Below, piece after piece: positions 7,390 through 14,933 of a DNA stretch of 34,866 nt (within the stretch, counting starts at the first letter, position 1; each line of letters opens with the position of its first letter). Source of the DNA: Verrucomicrobiota bacterium (GTDB lineage Bacteria > Verrucomicrobiota > Verrucomicrobiia > Limisphaerales > UBA9464). The notes beneath the pieces were generated by a model. It was not told the origin of the DNA. It searched no databases and saw only the letters and a list, made by a program, of their open reading frames with translations. The DNA lies in NCBI GenBank assembly GCA_016871805.1, contig VHCG01000001.1:193562-228427 (forward strand), written 5' to 3'. Both the position numbers and the translations under genes were made by a program.

Positions 7390-9459
7390 TCAATTGGAAC
7401 GGGTGGGGGACGACGGGGTGGCCGAGGGCAGGACCGAACGGGTCCTGGCCTCGGACTCGCCAAACGCCTTCAGCAGATCGTCGGGAAACCGGATTCCCAG
7501 CCCCTGGGCCCGTGGGATGTCCAGCCAGACGACGGGATCCGACACATTGACCAGGGGGATCCCTGCGGGCTTCTCGCCGTTCAGGACCCGGCCGATCGGC
7601 GTGGCGGAGGCGAAACCCGGGGCATAGAAGCCCAGTCCCACACAGGCCGTCGCCCCGCGCCTGGCCATGTCGGGATCGTCGACAAACACCGGCAGCCGGG
7701 CCTCCTGGGCGACCCTCACCACGGCCTCGAATCCCTGGAGGACCGTGTTGTCGCCCGGGATGTAGATCGCCCTCACCCCACGCGCGACGAGCGCCTCGGC
7801 GGCCTGGAAGACATCGGCCGAGGTGCCGACCGTCACCTCGGCCAGCTCGATCCCCTTCGCCTTGAACAGGCCACGGGCGACGCCCACCACCTTCGTCGAG
7901 TTGGCCTCGGACGCGTTGTACACGGTGCCGATCGACGAGGCGTCGGGGAGCGTGCGCCGGAGGGCATCGACCAGCTCGGGTACCGGCGGGAACGATCCCA
8001 CCCCCGTGATAAACGGCAGGTGGTTGGTGAACGTGGTCCCCACCCCGGCGGCCAGCGGATCAAAGCAGTAGGTCAGGACGACGGGTTTGTGCTTCACCAT
8101 CGCACAGGCCCCCGAGATGACCGGCGTCGTCATCGGGACGATCAGGTCGACCTCGGCGGCGTCGAGGGTCTGGAGGATGGCGGGGATGTTGGCGATCTCC
8201 CCCTGCGCATGGGTGCGCTGGACCGTGAGGTTGCGGCCCTCCTCGTAGCCAAGGGCCCTGAGGCCGTCGAAGAGCCCCTTCATGCAGAGCTCCGCACCGG
8301 CCTCGGGCGCGAAGTAGGCGAGCCCTATCCGATACCGGCGTCCGGGGACCGCCTTCGGGGACACCTCCTGGGGCACCCCGCGCCGCATCGCCCGAGGTGC
8401 CGGCAGGTTGGTGGACGTCGCCGTGATCCACCCCGTGGCTCGGGCCCGGAGGTCCGCGGGGAACGACCACCGTGATTTCAGGGACGGCAGCACGGTCTCG
8501 TTCACCAGGAACGTCTCGGGCACGAAGTTCTCGACCGGGATCGTCGCCGGATCGCGGCCATCTAGCACATCGGCCGCCAGCTGTCCCACCGAGCGCCCGA
8601 CCTCGCGGTAGTTGGCGCCCAGGTCGAACAGGGCCCCGAGCTGCACATTGGGCGGCAGGCAGGTGAAGGCCGGGATGCCGGCCCGCCGGGCGCTCATCAG
8701 CAGCGCCTCGGAGGCGGTCGACACCGTGATGTCGCCACTCATCCACAGGGCCTCGATGCCCCGGGAGAACAGCGAGGCCGCAGCCTCAATGGCGGCGGTG
8801 CTGCTGTCGGCGGTGGCCTCGACCAGTTCGATGCCGAGATCCCGGCAGACCCGCCGGCCAATCAACGTCTGGGCCACGGAGTTTGCCTCGGCCGCGTTCC
8901 ACACGAGTCCCACCCGCCGGAGCTCCGGCCGCATGGCCTTCGCGATCCGGAGCGTGTTCTCGACCGGCTGCATGCTCCCGTAGCCGGTCATATAGGGGGG
9001 GTGCTCCAGGGGGTTGGTCGCGCTGATGCCGACCCCGAGGCCGTAGGGATCGGTCACCAGACCGAACACGTGACGGGTCCGGCTCCCGGTCTTGTTCGCA
9101 TTGGCGATCGTCTGCAGCGACGGCGTGCTGAGGGAGACGACCAGATCATAGCCGCCCCCGGTCACCTCCCGGGCGATGGTGTTGGCCGTGCCCAGATCCC
9201 CCTCGGCGTTGAACCGCTTCAGCCGGATCCGTCCCCCCTCCTCGTACCCGCGGGCCGCGAGGGCCTCGACGACCCCGTCGGCCCCATCCTCCAGGACGAC
9301 CAGGGAGGCATGCTGGACCAGGGCGACCCGGATCGGCTGGTCCGCCGAGCGGTTCCCCTGCGCCGAGCGACGCGAGCCGCGGTCGGAATACAGCAGCACC
9401 GCGCCGGACAGGGCGATCAGCAGGAGGCCCAGCGAGAGGCGACGGAGGGCTTCGATCAT
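7390..9459 (-). CDS. Exported ABC substrate-binding protein with two tandem binding domains
   Basis: A 689-residue protein with an N-terminal hydrophobic segment (LSLGLLLIALSGAVLLYS) that exports or anchors it. Two ABC_sub_bind (TrpX-type) domains follow. The first is about residues 42-345 and starts PIRVALVQHASLVVLEDG; the second is about 372-670 and starts YRIGLAYFAPEAG. The halves align at family landmarks: GYEEGGRIRL against GYEEGRNLTV, VGLVWNAAEANS against IGTVYNASEANS, and GIEALWMSGDITV against GVRAIYIPGDNTV. Single-domain proteins of about 320 residues are the family norm, so this is a fused duplication. It lies 24 bases after a STAS gene and 4 bases before another, with permease and ATPase downstream. 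The halves have diverged, so they may bind different ligands. Confidence 0.9.
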   Translation of the reverse strand: MIEALRRLSLGLLLIALSGAVLLYSDRGSRRSAQGNRSADQPIRVALVQHASLVVLEDGADGVVEALAARGYEEGGRIRLKRFNAEGDLGTANTIAREVTGGGYDLVVSLSTPSLQTIANANKTGSRTRHVFGLVTDPYGLGVGISATNPLEHPPYMTGYGSMQPVENTLRIAKAMRPELRRVGLVWNAAEANSVAQTLIGRRVCRDLGIELVEATADSSTAAIEAAASLFSRGIEALWMSGDITVSTASEALLMSARRAGIPAFTCLPPNVQLGALFDLGANYREVGRSVGQLAADVLDGRDPATIPVENFVPETFLVNETVLPSLKSRWSFPADLRARATGWITATSTNLPAPRAMRRGVPQEVSPKAVPGRRYRIGLAYFAPEAGAELCMKGLFDGLRALGYEEGRNLTVQRTHAQGEIANIPAILQTLDAAEVDLIVPMTTPVISGACAMVKHKPVVLTYCFDPLAAGVGTTFTNHLPFITGVGSFPPVPELVDALRRTLPDASSIGTVYNASEANSTKVVGVARGLFKAKGIELAEVTVGTSADVFQAAEALVARGVRAIYIPGDNTVLQGFEAVVRVAQEARLPVFVDDPDMARRGATACVGLGFYAPGFASATPIGRVLNGEKPAGIPLVNVSDPVVWLDIPRAQGLGIRFPDDLLKAFGESEARTRSVLPSATPSSPTRSN

Positions 9460-9483
9460 CGGGTGGGCGGGACGACGTCGGGC

Positions 9484-9873
9484 CTATTCCCCGGACCCAT
9501 GGGCCTTCTGGCGGGCGATCAGGTAGGCGTCGAGTTCCGCCGTGTTGGAGAAGATCTTCGTGCCGGGGACGGACCCGATAATCTGGAAGACCTCCCGGAT
9601 CTGGGGCTGCAGATGCACGAAGGTCACCTGCCCGCCCTGCTGTTTCTGCTGCTTGCTGGTCAGCAGGAACAGTCGGATGCCGGCACTGGTCACCAGGTTC
9701 AGTCCCTCGAGGTCGAAGACCACCTGGACCGGACGCGACGCCACGGCCGGCGTGAGTCGCGACTCCAGAAGGTGGACCGTGGTGCTGTCGAGGGAGCCTG
9801 CGAGCTGGATCGTGACGCGATCCCCTCCGCCGGCGGCGGGGTGGTGTTGGACGGTGACCTGGAGTTGGCTCAT
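9484..9873 (-). CDS. STAS-domain anti-sigma factor antagonist (RsbV/SpoIIAA-like)
   Basis: A 129-residue stand-alone STAS protein. The signature VVFDLEGLNLVTSAGIRLFL puts the candidate phosphoserine near residue 63. In partner switching, such a protein when unphosphorylated binds an RsbW-type kinase and frees that kinase's target; phosphorylation by the kinase breaks the complex. The likely kinase is encoded 41 bases upstream. The downstream gene is the tandem substrate-binding protein (24-base gap), so this regulator lies inside an ABC-import operon. The ATG at 9871-9873 is well placed. Fold and family are clear; the partner is inferred from gene order. Confidence 0.92.
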   Translation of the reverse strand: MSQLQVTVQHHPAAGGGDRVTIQLAGSLDSTTVHLLESRLTPAVASRPVQVVFDLEGLNLVTSAGIRLFLLTSKQQKQQGGQVTFVHLQPQIREVFQIIGSVPGTKIFSNTAELDAYLIARQKAHGSGE

Positions 9874-9914
9874 GGGCGGGACGAGGGATGGGGATGTCGG
9901 AAACGAGAGGGTCC

Positions 9915-10346
9915 TCAGACGGAGGGTTCGGCGGCGGCCCGTTTCCGGAGGACGACCCGATTGTGTCCGTCGACCCGGGAATAATCCAGCGCGTCGAACA
10001 GGTTGCGGAGGAGATGGATGCCAAGACCGCCGATCGGACGGTCCTCCACGGGCAGATCGGTGTCGGGCTCCGGCAACGACCGGGGATCGAACGGATGGCC
10101 GTCATCCTGGATCGACACCACCAGCTCGTCCCCGGACAGGCGGATGCCGACGCGGATCCAGTGCTCGAGGGCGTCGTCGTAGGCGTACTTGATGCAGTTG
10201 GTGACCAGCTCTTCCACCGCGAGGAGCGCCAGATATTCCGCCCCGGCGAAGGCGCCCCGCGACCCGAGCCAACGGGAGATCGCCTCCATCGCCGGGGAGA
10301 GATCCTCGGGGCGGTTCCGGATCCGGAGCTCGAGCGGTTCGGCCAT
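9915..10346 (-). CDS. RsbW-like anti-sigma factor / serine kinase (HATPase_c)
   Basis: About 143 residues with the GHKL ATP-binding fold of RsbW/SpoIIAB kinases. The N box is LLAVEELVTNCIKYAY (Glu45, Asn50), the G1 box is IQDDGHPFDP near residue 82, and the Gly-rich G2 box is IGGLGIHLLRNLFDALDY near 106-123. Such proteins phosphorylate a STAS protein and may hold a sigma factor; the STAS gene follows directly. No sigma factor or SpoIIE-type phosphatase gene lies in the window, so the partner could be elsewhere or the module could act on the importer instead. The ATG at 10344-10346 is preferred; upstream in-frame sequence lacks family similarity. It leads the six-gene cluster and is divergent from the FmdB-like gene, with 170 bases between them for promoters. 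Confidence 0.9.
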   Translation of the reverse strand: MAEPLELRIRNRPEDLSPAMEAISRWLGSRGAFAGAEYLALLAVEELVTNCIKYAYDDALEHWIRVGIRLSGDELVVSIQDDGHPFDPRSLPEPDTDLPVEDRPIGGLGIHLLRNLFDALDYSRVDGHNRVVLRKRAAAEPSV

Positions 10347-10516
10347 GGGAGACGCGATGTCCGGTGCGGGGTTCCACCCGGAGCCCAACCACCGTTCCCC
10401 AACATGGCGACCCGTCACGGGAGACGCCAAGCCCCTTCTGTGACGCCACCCACACCCGGACCGCCTCGGGACTGCTTCAGGGTTTTCAAGGAGTCCGAAC
10501 CCGCTACGGTCCCCCC

Positions 10517-10762
10517 ATGCCGCTGTATGAGTACGAGCTCTGCGAGGGAAACTGCGCCGCCTGTGGGGGACGCTTCACGCTACGACGTCCCCTCAGTGCG
10601 CCGGAGCTGACTGGATGCCCCGCCTGCAAGCGCCCCATCCGGAAGCTTATCTCCGCCTTCAACACCCCCTCCATCACCAAGCCGGTCTCCCACTCCGATG
10701 CCAAGAAAGCCGGGTTCACCGTCCTCAAACGCGTCGGCAAGGGCGAGTACGAGCGCCAGTGA
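10517..10762 (+). CDS. FmdB-family zinc-ribbon protein
   Basis: An 81-residue protein opening MPLYEYEL, the FmdB family hallmark. Cysteines in CAAC and CPAC arrangements (CEGNCAACG, then CPACKRPIRKLIS) form a zinc ribbon. The C-terminal part ends in a Lys/Gly-rich segment (GFTVLKRVGKGEYERQ). FmdB-like proteins are small putative regulatory or metal-binding proteins of uncertain role. The ATG at 10517-10519 gives the canonical N-terminus; no clear ribosome-binding site precedes it. It is 19 bases upstream of the coiled-coil membrane protein and probably co-transcribed with it. Confidence 0.88.
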   Translation: MPLYEYELCEGNCAACGGRFTLRRPLSAPELTGCPACKRPIRKLISAFNTPSITKPVSHSDAKKAGFTVLKRVGKGEYERQ

Positions 10763-10781
10763 GGCCGACAACCCCGACCCG

Positions 10782-12683
10782 ATGGAGTCCCCCCAGGACA
10801 CGGTGATGCAGCGGGTCCGGGAAACCGCCCGTCGACTGCGTCTTCGAAGGGGCTGGGAGTCTGCCTGGACCGGTTCGACCTGGGGCCTCGCCCTCCTGAT
10901 CGCCATGGTCGGGATCCACAAGGTCGCCCCCCTGTCCCAGCCCCTCCTGGTCGGGATCGCGTCATTGCCCGGGATCGGCGCGGGGGTCGGATTTCTCCTC
11001 GGGGGAGCCAAGGCCATCAGCCCCGATGCCGCGGCCCGATGGCTGGATGCCCGACTCGACCTCCACGAACGGATCGCGACCGCGCTCGAGATCCCCTCGC
11101 AGGGACCCGTCGAGGCGTGGCACCTCCTGGTGGTCCGCGACGCGGCGGCCCGATGCCGCGATGTGGAGATCCGCCACCTCATCCCGCTCCGCCTCCCGCA
11201 CAACGCCCGCTGGACCGCACTGCTCGCGACAATGCTCGGCGCCCTGCTCCTGGTCCCGGCGTATCGCCCCACCGAACGGGTCCAGGCCCGACAGGAGGCC
11301 GAGGCGGTCCGATCGGCAGGACGGCACCTCAGCGAGGTCACCCGGAAGACCCTCGAGGAATCCCGGAGACTCGCGGAACCAACCCGGAAGGAGCTCGAAC
11401 AGCTGGAGGCGCTGGGTGATCGGCTCCAGCAGGCGTCGCTCACCCGGGACGAAGCCCTCAAGGAGGTGTCCCGGGCGTCCGACAGGCTCCGTGAGCAGGG
11501 ACTCGACCTCGCCCGGAATCCAACACTCCAGCGCCTCGGGAAGGCCGCACGCGCAGGAGGCCCCGACACCGAACGCCCCCGCACCGACGGTCGGGAGTCC
11601 GGCCCCAACCCGGGCGCCACCGATGTGGAGTCCCTCCGACAGCAGCTCGATTCGCTGCAGCAGGCCGCCCGGGAGGCTGCCGAAGGGGTGAAGTCGGGAA
11701 CAGGAACGGACCGGCACTCGGATCTCGCCACCGCGGCCGAACAGGTCCTCGACGCGGCCCGGGAACTGGGACTCGACCTCCCCGCCCTCGGAAAGGCGCT
11801 CCAGGATCTCCGGGACCTCCAGGTGGACCGGTTCCTGAAGGATCTCGAAACCGCCTCGCGTGATCTTGGGGAGCTGGCTGAACGGGCCCGACGTCAGGAG
11901 GGTGCCGAGGCAGGCCAGGCCGGCAGGGACCTGGGACAACAGCTGGAACGGGGCCAGATCGACGCGGCCATCGCCTCGCTCGAGCGCCTCGAGAAGCTGA
12001 TCCAGGAGACCCGTCCGGGAGAGTCCGGCCGAGCAGCAGGGGCGGAGGAACTCCGGAACGCCATCCCCTCGGCGGAGGGCTATGGCGAGGTAGCGCGACA
12101 CCTCCAACGAGCCCTTGAGCGGTCCACCGGCAGGGATCCAGCCGAGGCGAGGAAGGAGCTGTCGGACGCCCGCAAGGCACTCGAGGCCCTCAGGGCCGAT
12201 CTTCAGGACCTCCAGTCGCTGCGGTCGGCCATGACCGCGCTCGGCAAGGCCCGCCAGGGGCTCTCGGGAGCATCGGCTGAAGGGGGTGGCAAGGGTGCCG
12301 GTGGACGCAGCCGGGGACGCGGCCGCGGAGGCTTCGGGGACTGGGCCGAGGACGATCCCTGGAGGTTGCCCGAGGAGATTGCCGAGTCCTGGGACAACTC
12401 CGGGCTCTCCCGAGCCGACACCGCCAGCAGGGGAATCTCCGATCGGTCAACCTCGCGGCCCGAGTCGCTCAACCCCACGCGTCCCCGGGGCCAGTTCCAA
12501 CCCGGCAAGGCCATGCCGAGCATCAGCGTCAAAGGCTTGAACCTCCGGGGCGAGAGCCGGGTGGGCTACTCCGAGGCCGTCAAGGCCGCACAGTCCGAGG
12601 CCCAGTCCGCCCTGAGCGAGGAGTCCATTCCGAAAGCCTATCGCAACGCGGTCAGGGACTACTTCGACGACCTCAAGCGCTGA
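10782..12683 (+). CDS. Large coiled-coil membrane protein (DUF4175-like in layout)
   Basis: About 633 residues. Two N-terminal membrane hairpin segments are visible (WGLALLIAMVGIHKVA and SLPGIGAGVGFLLG), then a conserved-looking WLDARLDLHERIATALE segment, then a third hydrophobic stretch (LLATMLGALLLVPAY). The remaining 450 or so residues are charged and highly helical, with long Glu/Arg/Lys heptads (coiled coil). A Gly/Arg-rich low-complexity patch lies near residues 500-515. It ends SIPKAYRNAVRDYFDDLKR, a C-terminal pattern I associate with membrane proteins found near MoxR/DUF58/VWA gene clusters in these phyla; that association is from memory. The ATG at 10782-10784 follows FmdB closely. 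Function unknown; an envelope or scaffold role is plausible. Confidence 0.75.
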   Translation: MESPQDTVMQRVRETARRLRLRRGWESAWTGSTWGLALLIAMVGIHKVAPLSQPLLVGIASLPGIGAGVGFLLGGAKAISPDAAARWLDARLDLHERIATALEIPSQGPVEAWHLLVVRDAAARCRDVEIRHLIPLRLPHNARWTALLATMLGALLLVPAYRPTERVQARQEAEAVRSAGRHLSEVTRKTLEESRRLAEPTRKELEQLEALGDRLQQASLTRDEALKEVSRASDRLREQGLDLARNPTLQRLGKAARAGGPDTERPRTDGRESGPNPGATDVESLRQQLDSLQQAAREAAEGVKSGTGTDRHSDLATAAEQVLDAARELGLDLPALGKALQDLRDLQVDRFLKDLETASRDLGELAERARRQEGAEAGQAGRDLGQQLERGQIDAAIASLERLEKLIQETRPGESGRAAGAEELRNAIPSAEGYGEVARHLQRALERSTGRDPAEARKELSDARKALEALRADLQDLQSLRSAMTALGKARQGLSGASAEGGGKGAGGRSRGRGRGGFGDWAEDDPWRLPEEIAESWDNSGLSRADTASRGISDRSTSRPESLNPTRPRGQFQPGKAMPSISVKGLNLRGESRVGYSEAVKAAQSEAQSALSEESIPKAYRNAVRDYFDDLKR

Positions 12684-12695
12684 GCCTCGGAAGGG

Positions 12696-13090
12696 AGGGG
12701 ACTCACACGGGGACGCGGAGACACGGAGGAAAGACGGGGCTGATCAAGACAGAAGAGATACCGGAAAGGCTGTGCTCCGTTGCGGCCCAATCTCGATCCG
12801 CTGCGCGTGGCGCACCCGTGAAGAGAGACGGGTTCGTCTGCAGCGTCAGAGGTTCCCGGCTGGAACAACAGGTCGGTCAACCCCTCGCGGGGAAGATGGG
12901 GACGCAACGGAGCGCGTCCCTACCGGGGTGGGCGCTCCCGCGCCCAGTGATGCAGGGCACTGCATCACCCACCTGTGGATGCCGGAGGCATCCGGTCCGG
13001 AGCCACCGACGCCAAGCCCCTCGTTCCCTCCTCTCCTCCCGGCTCTCCCGGCTCTTCCTCCGTGTCTCCGCGTCACCGTGTGAGTCCTCT
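12696..13090. repeat. Intergenic element with near-perfect 36-bp terminal inverted repeats
   Basis: The left end 12696-12731 (AGGGGACTCACACGGGGACG, then CGGAGACACGGAGGAA) and the reverse complement of the right end 13055-13090 (AGAGGACTCACACGGTGACG, then CGGAGACACGGAGGAA) match at 34 of 36 positions. The element fills most of the 465-base gap between the coiled-coil gene and the subtilase. It encodes no convincing protein. The interior holds a run of compact perfect hairpins (12881-12993). The same end sequence bounds the element at 1737-1985. It resembles a non-autonomous mobile or REP/BIME-type repeat; no transposase is nearby. Confidence 0.8.
12881..12993. repeat. Array of five consecutive perfect hairpins
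   Basis: In order: CCCC-TCGC-GGGG (12881-12892), GGGACGC/GCGTCCC (12898-12920), TGGGCGC-TCCC-GCGCCCA (12929-12946), GTGATGCAG-GGCA-CTGCATCAC (12947-12968) and GGATGCC-GGA-GGCATCC (12977-12993). All stems pair perfectly and follow almost end to end. No reading frame is supported across the array. Confidence 0.85.
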
Positions 13091-13148
13091 CCCCGATCGT
13101 CCTTTGCCCTTTGCTCCGGGCTCCTGCAGCCTACGATCCGGACACGGC

Positions 13149-14543
13149 ATGCGGCGTCACCTCACGTTTTCCCTCCTGATCGGGTGGCTCCTGATGCTGT
13201 CCCTCGAGGCCGACGAAACCGCTGCTCCTCTCCGGGTGGGTCTGGCGTGGCCCAAGGGGGCCCGGACGATCGATGCCCGGATTCCAGGATGGCCCCTGAC
13301 CCGGGTGGCGGCACGGATCTCCGGAGCGACGGGATGGGAGGTGTTCCTCGAACCCGGTTCGGACCGTCCGGTCCGCGCGACCTTCACCAACCTGCCACCG
13401 GCCGAAGCCCTGCGGCGACTGCTCGGCGGACTCAACTTCTCGCTGCAACCCCAGCCCAAGGGGCCGTCCCGACTCTACATCTACGCCTCGGATCGGGATC
13501 GGGCGGTGCAACGCATCGTGGCTGACGATCACAAACCCGGTCGGATCCCGAACGAGGTCATCGTCCGGCTGAAACCCAATTCCACCGTGACCATCGAGGA
13601 GATCGCGTCGGCGGTCGGGGGTCGGCTGATCGGCAAGGCCCCGGCCCTGAGGGCGTATCGGCTGCAGTTCGACACCGCCGAGGCGGCCGAGGCGGCCCGG
13701 AAGAAGATCGCGGAGATGACCGAGGTCGCTGCGACCGAGAACAACTACCGCTGGGAGGCGCCGGATGCCCCCGAAGGATCCCCGGCCGGCAGCGCCACAC
13801 CCCCTGCGACGGGCAGTGCCTCCCTGAAACCGCGCCTCGCCCCGGACGGCAAGGACACGGTGGTGGGCATCATCGACACCGCCGCGCAGCCGATGAGTGC
13901 GGACAAGGAGGCGTTCGTGCTGTCGCGGACCGACCTGGTCGAGGGCCGTTCGTCGGATCCCGGCATCTGGCATGGGACCGCAATGGCGGAGGAATTCCTG
14001 CGGGGAGTGTCCATGACCGACACGGCCGCCGGCGGCTCCGCGGTGCGCCTGCGTCTGTACAACGCCTACGGGGCCAACGAGACGGCCACCAGCTTCGATG
14101 TGACCCGAGGCGTGCTCAGGGCCGCGGAGGACGGCGTGCGCATCCTAAGCCTGAGCCTCGGGGGTCCGGAACCCAGCCCGATGCTCCAGGAGGCACTGGC
14201 CTCGTTTGCCGAACAGGGTGGACTCGTATTCGTCGCCGCCGGCAACCAGGGCAGTGAGGCCCCGTTCTATCCCGCGGCCGATCCCCGGGTGATCGCCGTG
14301 ACCGCGGTCAACCGGGAGGGCGGCCCCATGCCCTGGGCGAACCGGGGGAACTATGTCGACGTCGGCGCCCCGGGCGTCACCTACATCCCCTTCCAGGGCC
14401 AGACCTGGGTCGTCCGCGGGACCTCGCCCGCCACCGCCCTGACCGCCGGCATGGCTGCAGGCTATGCCGACCGCACCGGAGCACCCCTTGGGGCGGTCCG
14501 GGACACGATCCTCCGCGACCTCTCCTTCCAGCCCAAACCCTGA
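13149..14543 (+). CDS. Exported subtilisin-like serine protease (S8) with STN-like and prodomain regions
   Basis: A 464-residue protein. A signal peptide (LTFSLLIGWLLMLSLEADE) is followed by a short domain at about 47-112 that looks like a secretin/TonB N-terminal (STN) fold (LTRVAARISGATGWEVFLEPG through LYIYA). Residues 132-202 look like a fervidolysin-type prodomain (NEVIVRLKPNS through NNYRWE). The subtilase core follows a Ser/Pro-rich linker: Asp243 in VVGIIDTAAQ, His275 in WHGTAMA, oxyanion Asn366 in FVAAGNQGSE, and Ser426 in RGTSPATALTAGM. The catalytic core is short (about 230 residues) but complete. The STN-like domain on a protease is unusual. The ATG at 13149 gives the cleanest signal peptide. 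The gene converges on the DUF1501 gene. Confidence 0.88.
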   Translation: MRRHLTFSLLIGWLLMLSLEADETAAPLRVGLAWPKGARTIDARIPGWPLTRVAARISGATGWEVFLEPGSDRPVRATFTNLPPAEALRRLLGGLNFSLQPQPKGPSRLYIYASDRDRAVQRIVADDHKPGRIPNEVIVRLKPNSTVTIEEIASAVGGRLIGKAPALRAYRLQFDTAEAAEAARKKIAEMTEVAATENNYRWEAPDAPEGSPAGSATPPATGSASLKPRLAPDGKDTVVGIIDTAAQPMSADKEAFVLSRTDLVEGRSSDPGIWHGTAMAEEFLRGVSMTDTAAGGSAVRLRLYNAYGANETATSFDVTRGVLRAAEDGVRILSLSLGGPEPSPMLQEALASFAEQGGLVFVAAGNQGSEAPFYPAADPRVIAVTAVNREGGPMPWANRGNYVDVGAPGVTYIPFQGQTWVVRGTSPATALTAGMAAGYADRTGAPLGAVRDTILRDLSFQPKP

Positions 14544-14630
14544 TCCTAGGCACCCAACGATCCGGCATTCACCCGGATCGACGGATGCGGCGGCTCCAGA
14601 CTGCAGGCCACGTGGGCATAAAAAACCCCG

Positions 14631-14884
14631 CCCTGGCCGTATGAGACAGGTCCCTTCTACCGAAGAGACCAGGTGGGAACAGCGGGCAGCCTGCCGCCTT
14701 CCTATAAAGGAGGCCTGGCGTGGGACTGCTTAGGTAACCGCTTTGATGTTCCCGAGGTTGAGATAAGGTCGAAGGACGCTGTCTCGATTCACGCACCGGG
14801 CAGGGAAAACTGAAAAGGAACAACCGACGATGAGACGCTAGGCGTCGCGTCGGACCGGTTCAAGCCCGGCCCTTGTCCCTTTTT
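14631..14884 (+). ncRNA. Candidate structured RNA of unknown class
   Basis: This 390-base convergent gap contains nested complementary segments that fold into two domains. Domain 1: CCCTG (14631-14635) with CAGGG (14801-14805); GAGACAG (14643-14649) with CTGTCTC (14779-14785); a side hairpin at 14650-14669 (GTC-C-CTTC / GAAG-A-GAC, loop TACC); then a long arm made of GGGAAC (14675-14680)/GTTCCC (14748-14753), AGCGG (14681-14685)/CCGCT (14738-14742), GCAG (14686-14689)/CTGC (14726-14729), and a GCCTTCC/GGAGGC hairpin at 14696-14714. Domain 2 (14817-14878): GGAACAA/TTGTCC closes over a CCGACG/CGTCGG hairpin with inner GACGC/GCGTC and a CCGG/CCGG hairpin. A T-run at 14880-14884 follows. Unpaired bases are A-rich on this strand, which favours plus. 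It lacks tmRNA, RNase P and SRP signature motifs; a divergent 6S RNA is possible. Confidence 0.55.
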
Positions 14885-14933
14885 CGCCAGCCATCGCGGT
14901 CCGTGTCGGAACCGCGGGCGACACAGGCCGCCG

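Noticed and set aside
10413..10445. CGTCAC/GTGACG inverted repeat in the divergent region upstream of the kinase cluster
   Set aside because: Six-base arms with a 21-base loop are close to chance in GC-rich DNA; kept only as a weak operator possibility.
14855..14869. GGTTCAAGCC resembling a tRNA T-loop
   Set aside because: No acceptor stem, D-arm or anticodon arm can be built around it; the segment is better explained as a CCGG/CCGG hairpin in the candidate RNA.
14605..14890. tmRNA, RNase P or SRP RNA in the convergent gap
   Set aside because: The tag-coding end of tmRNA, the GAGGAAAGUCC-type motif of RNase P and the GGAAGGAAGCA-type loop of SRP RNA are all absent.
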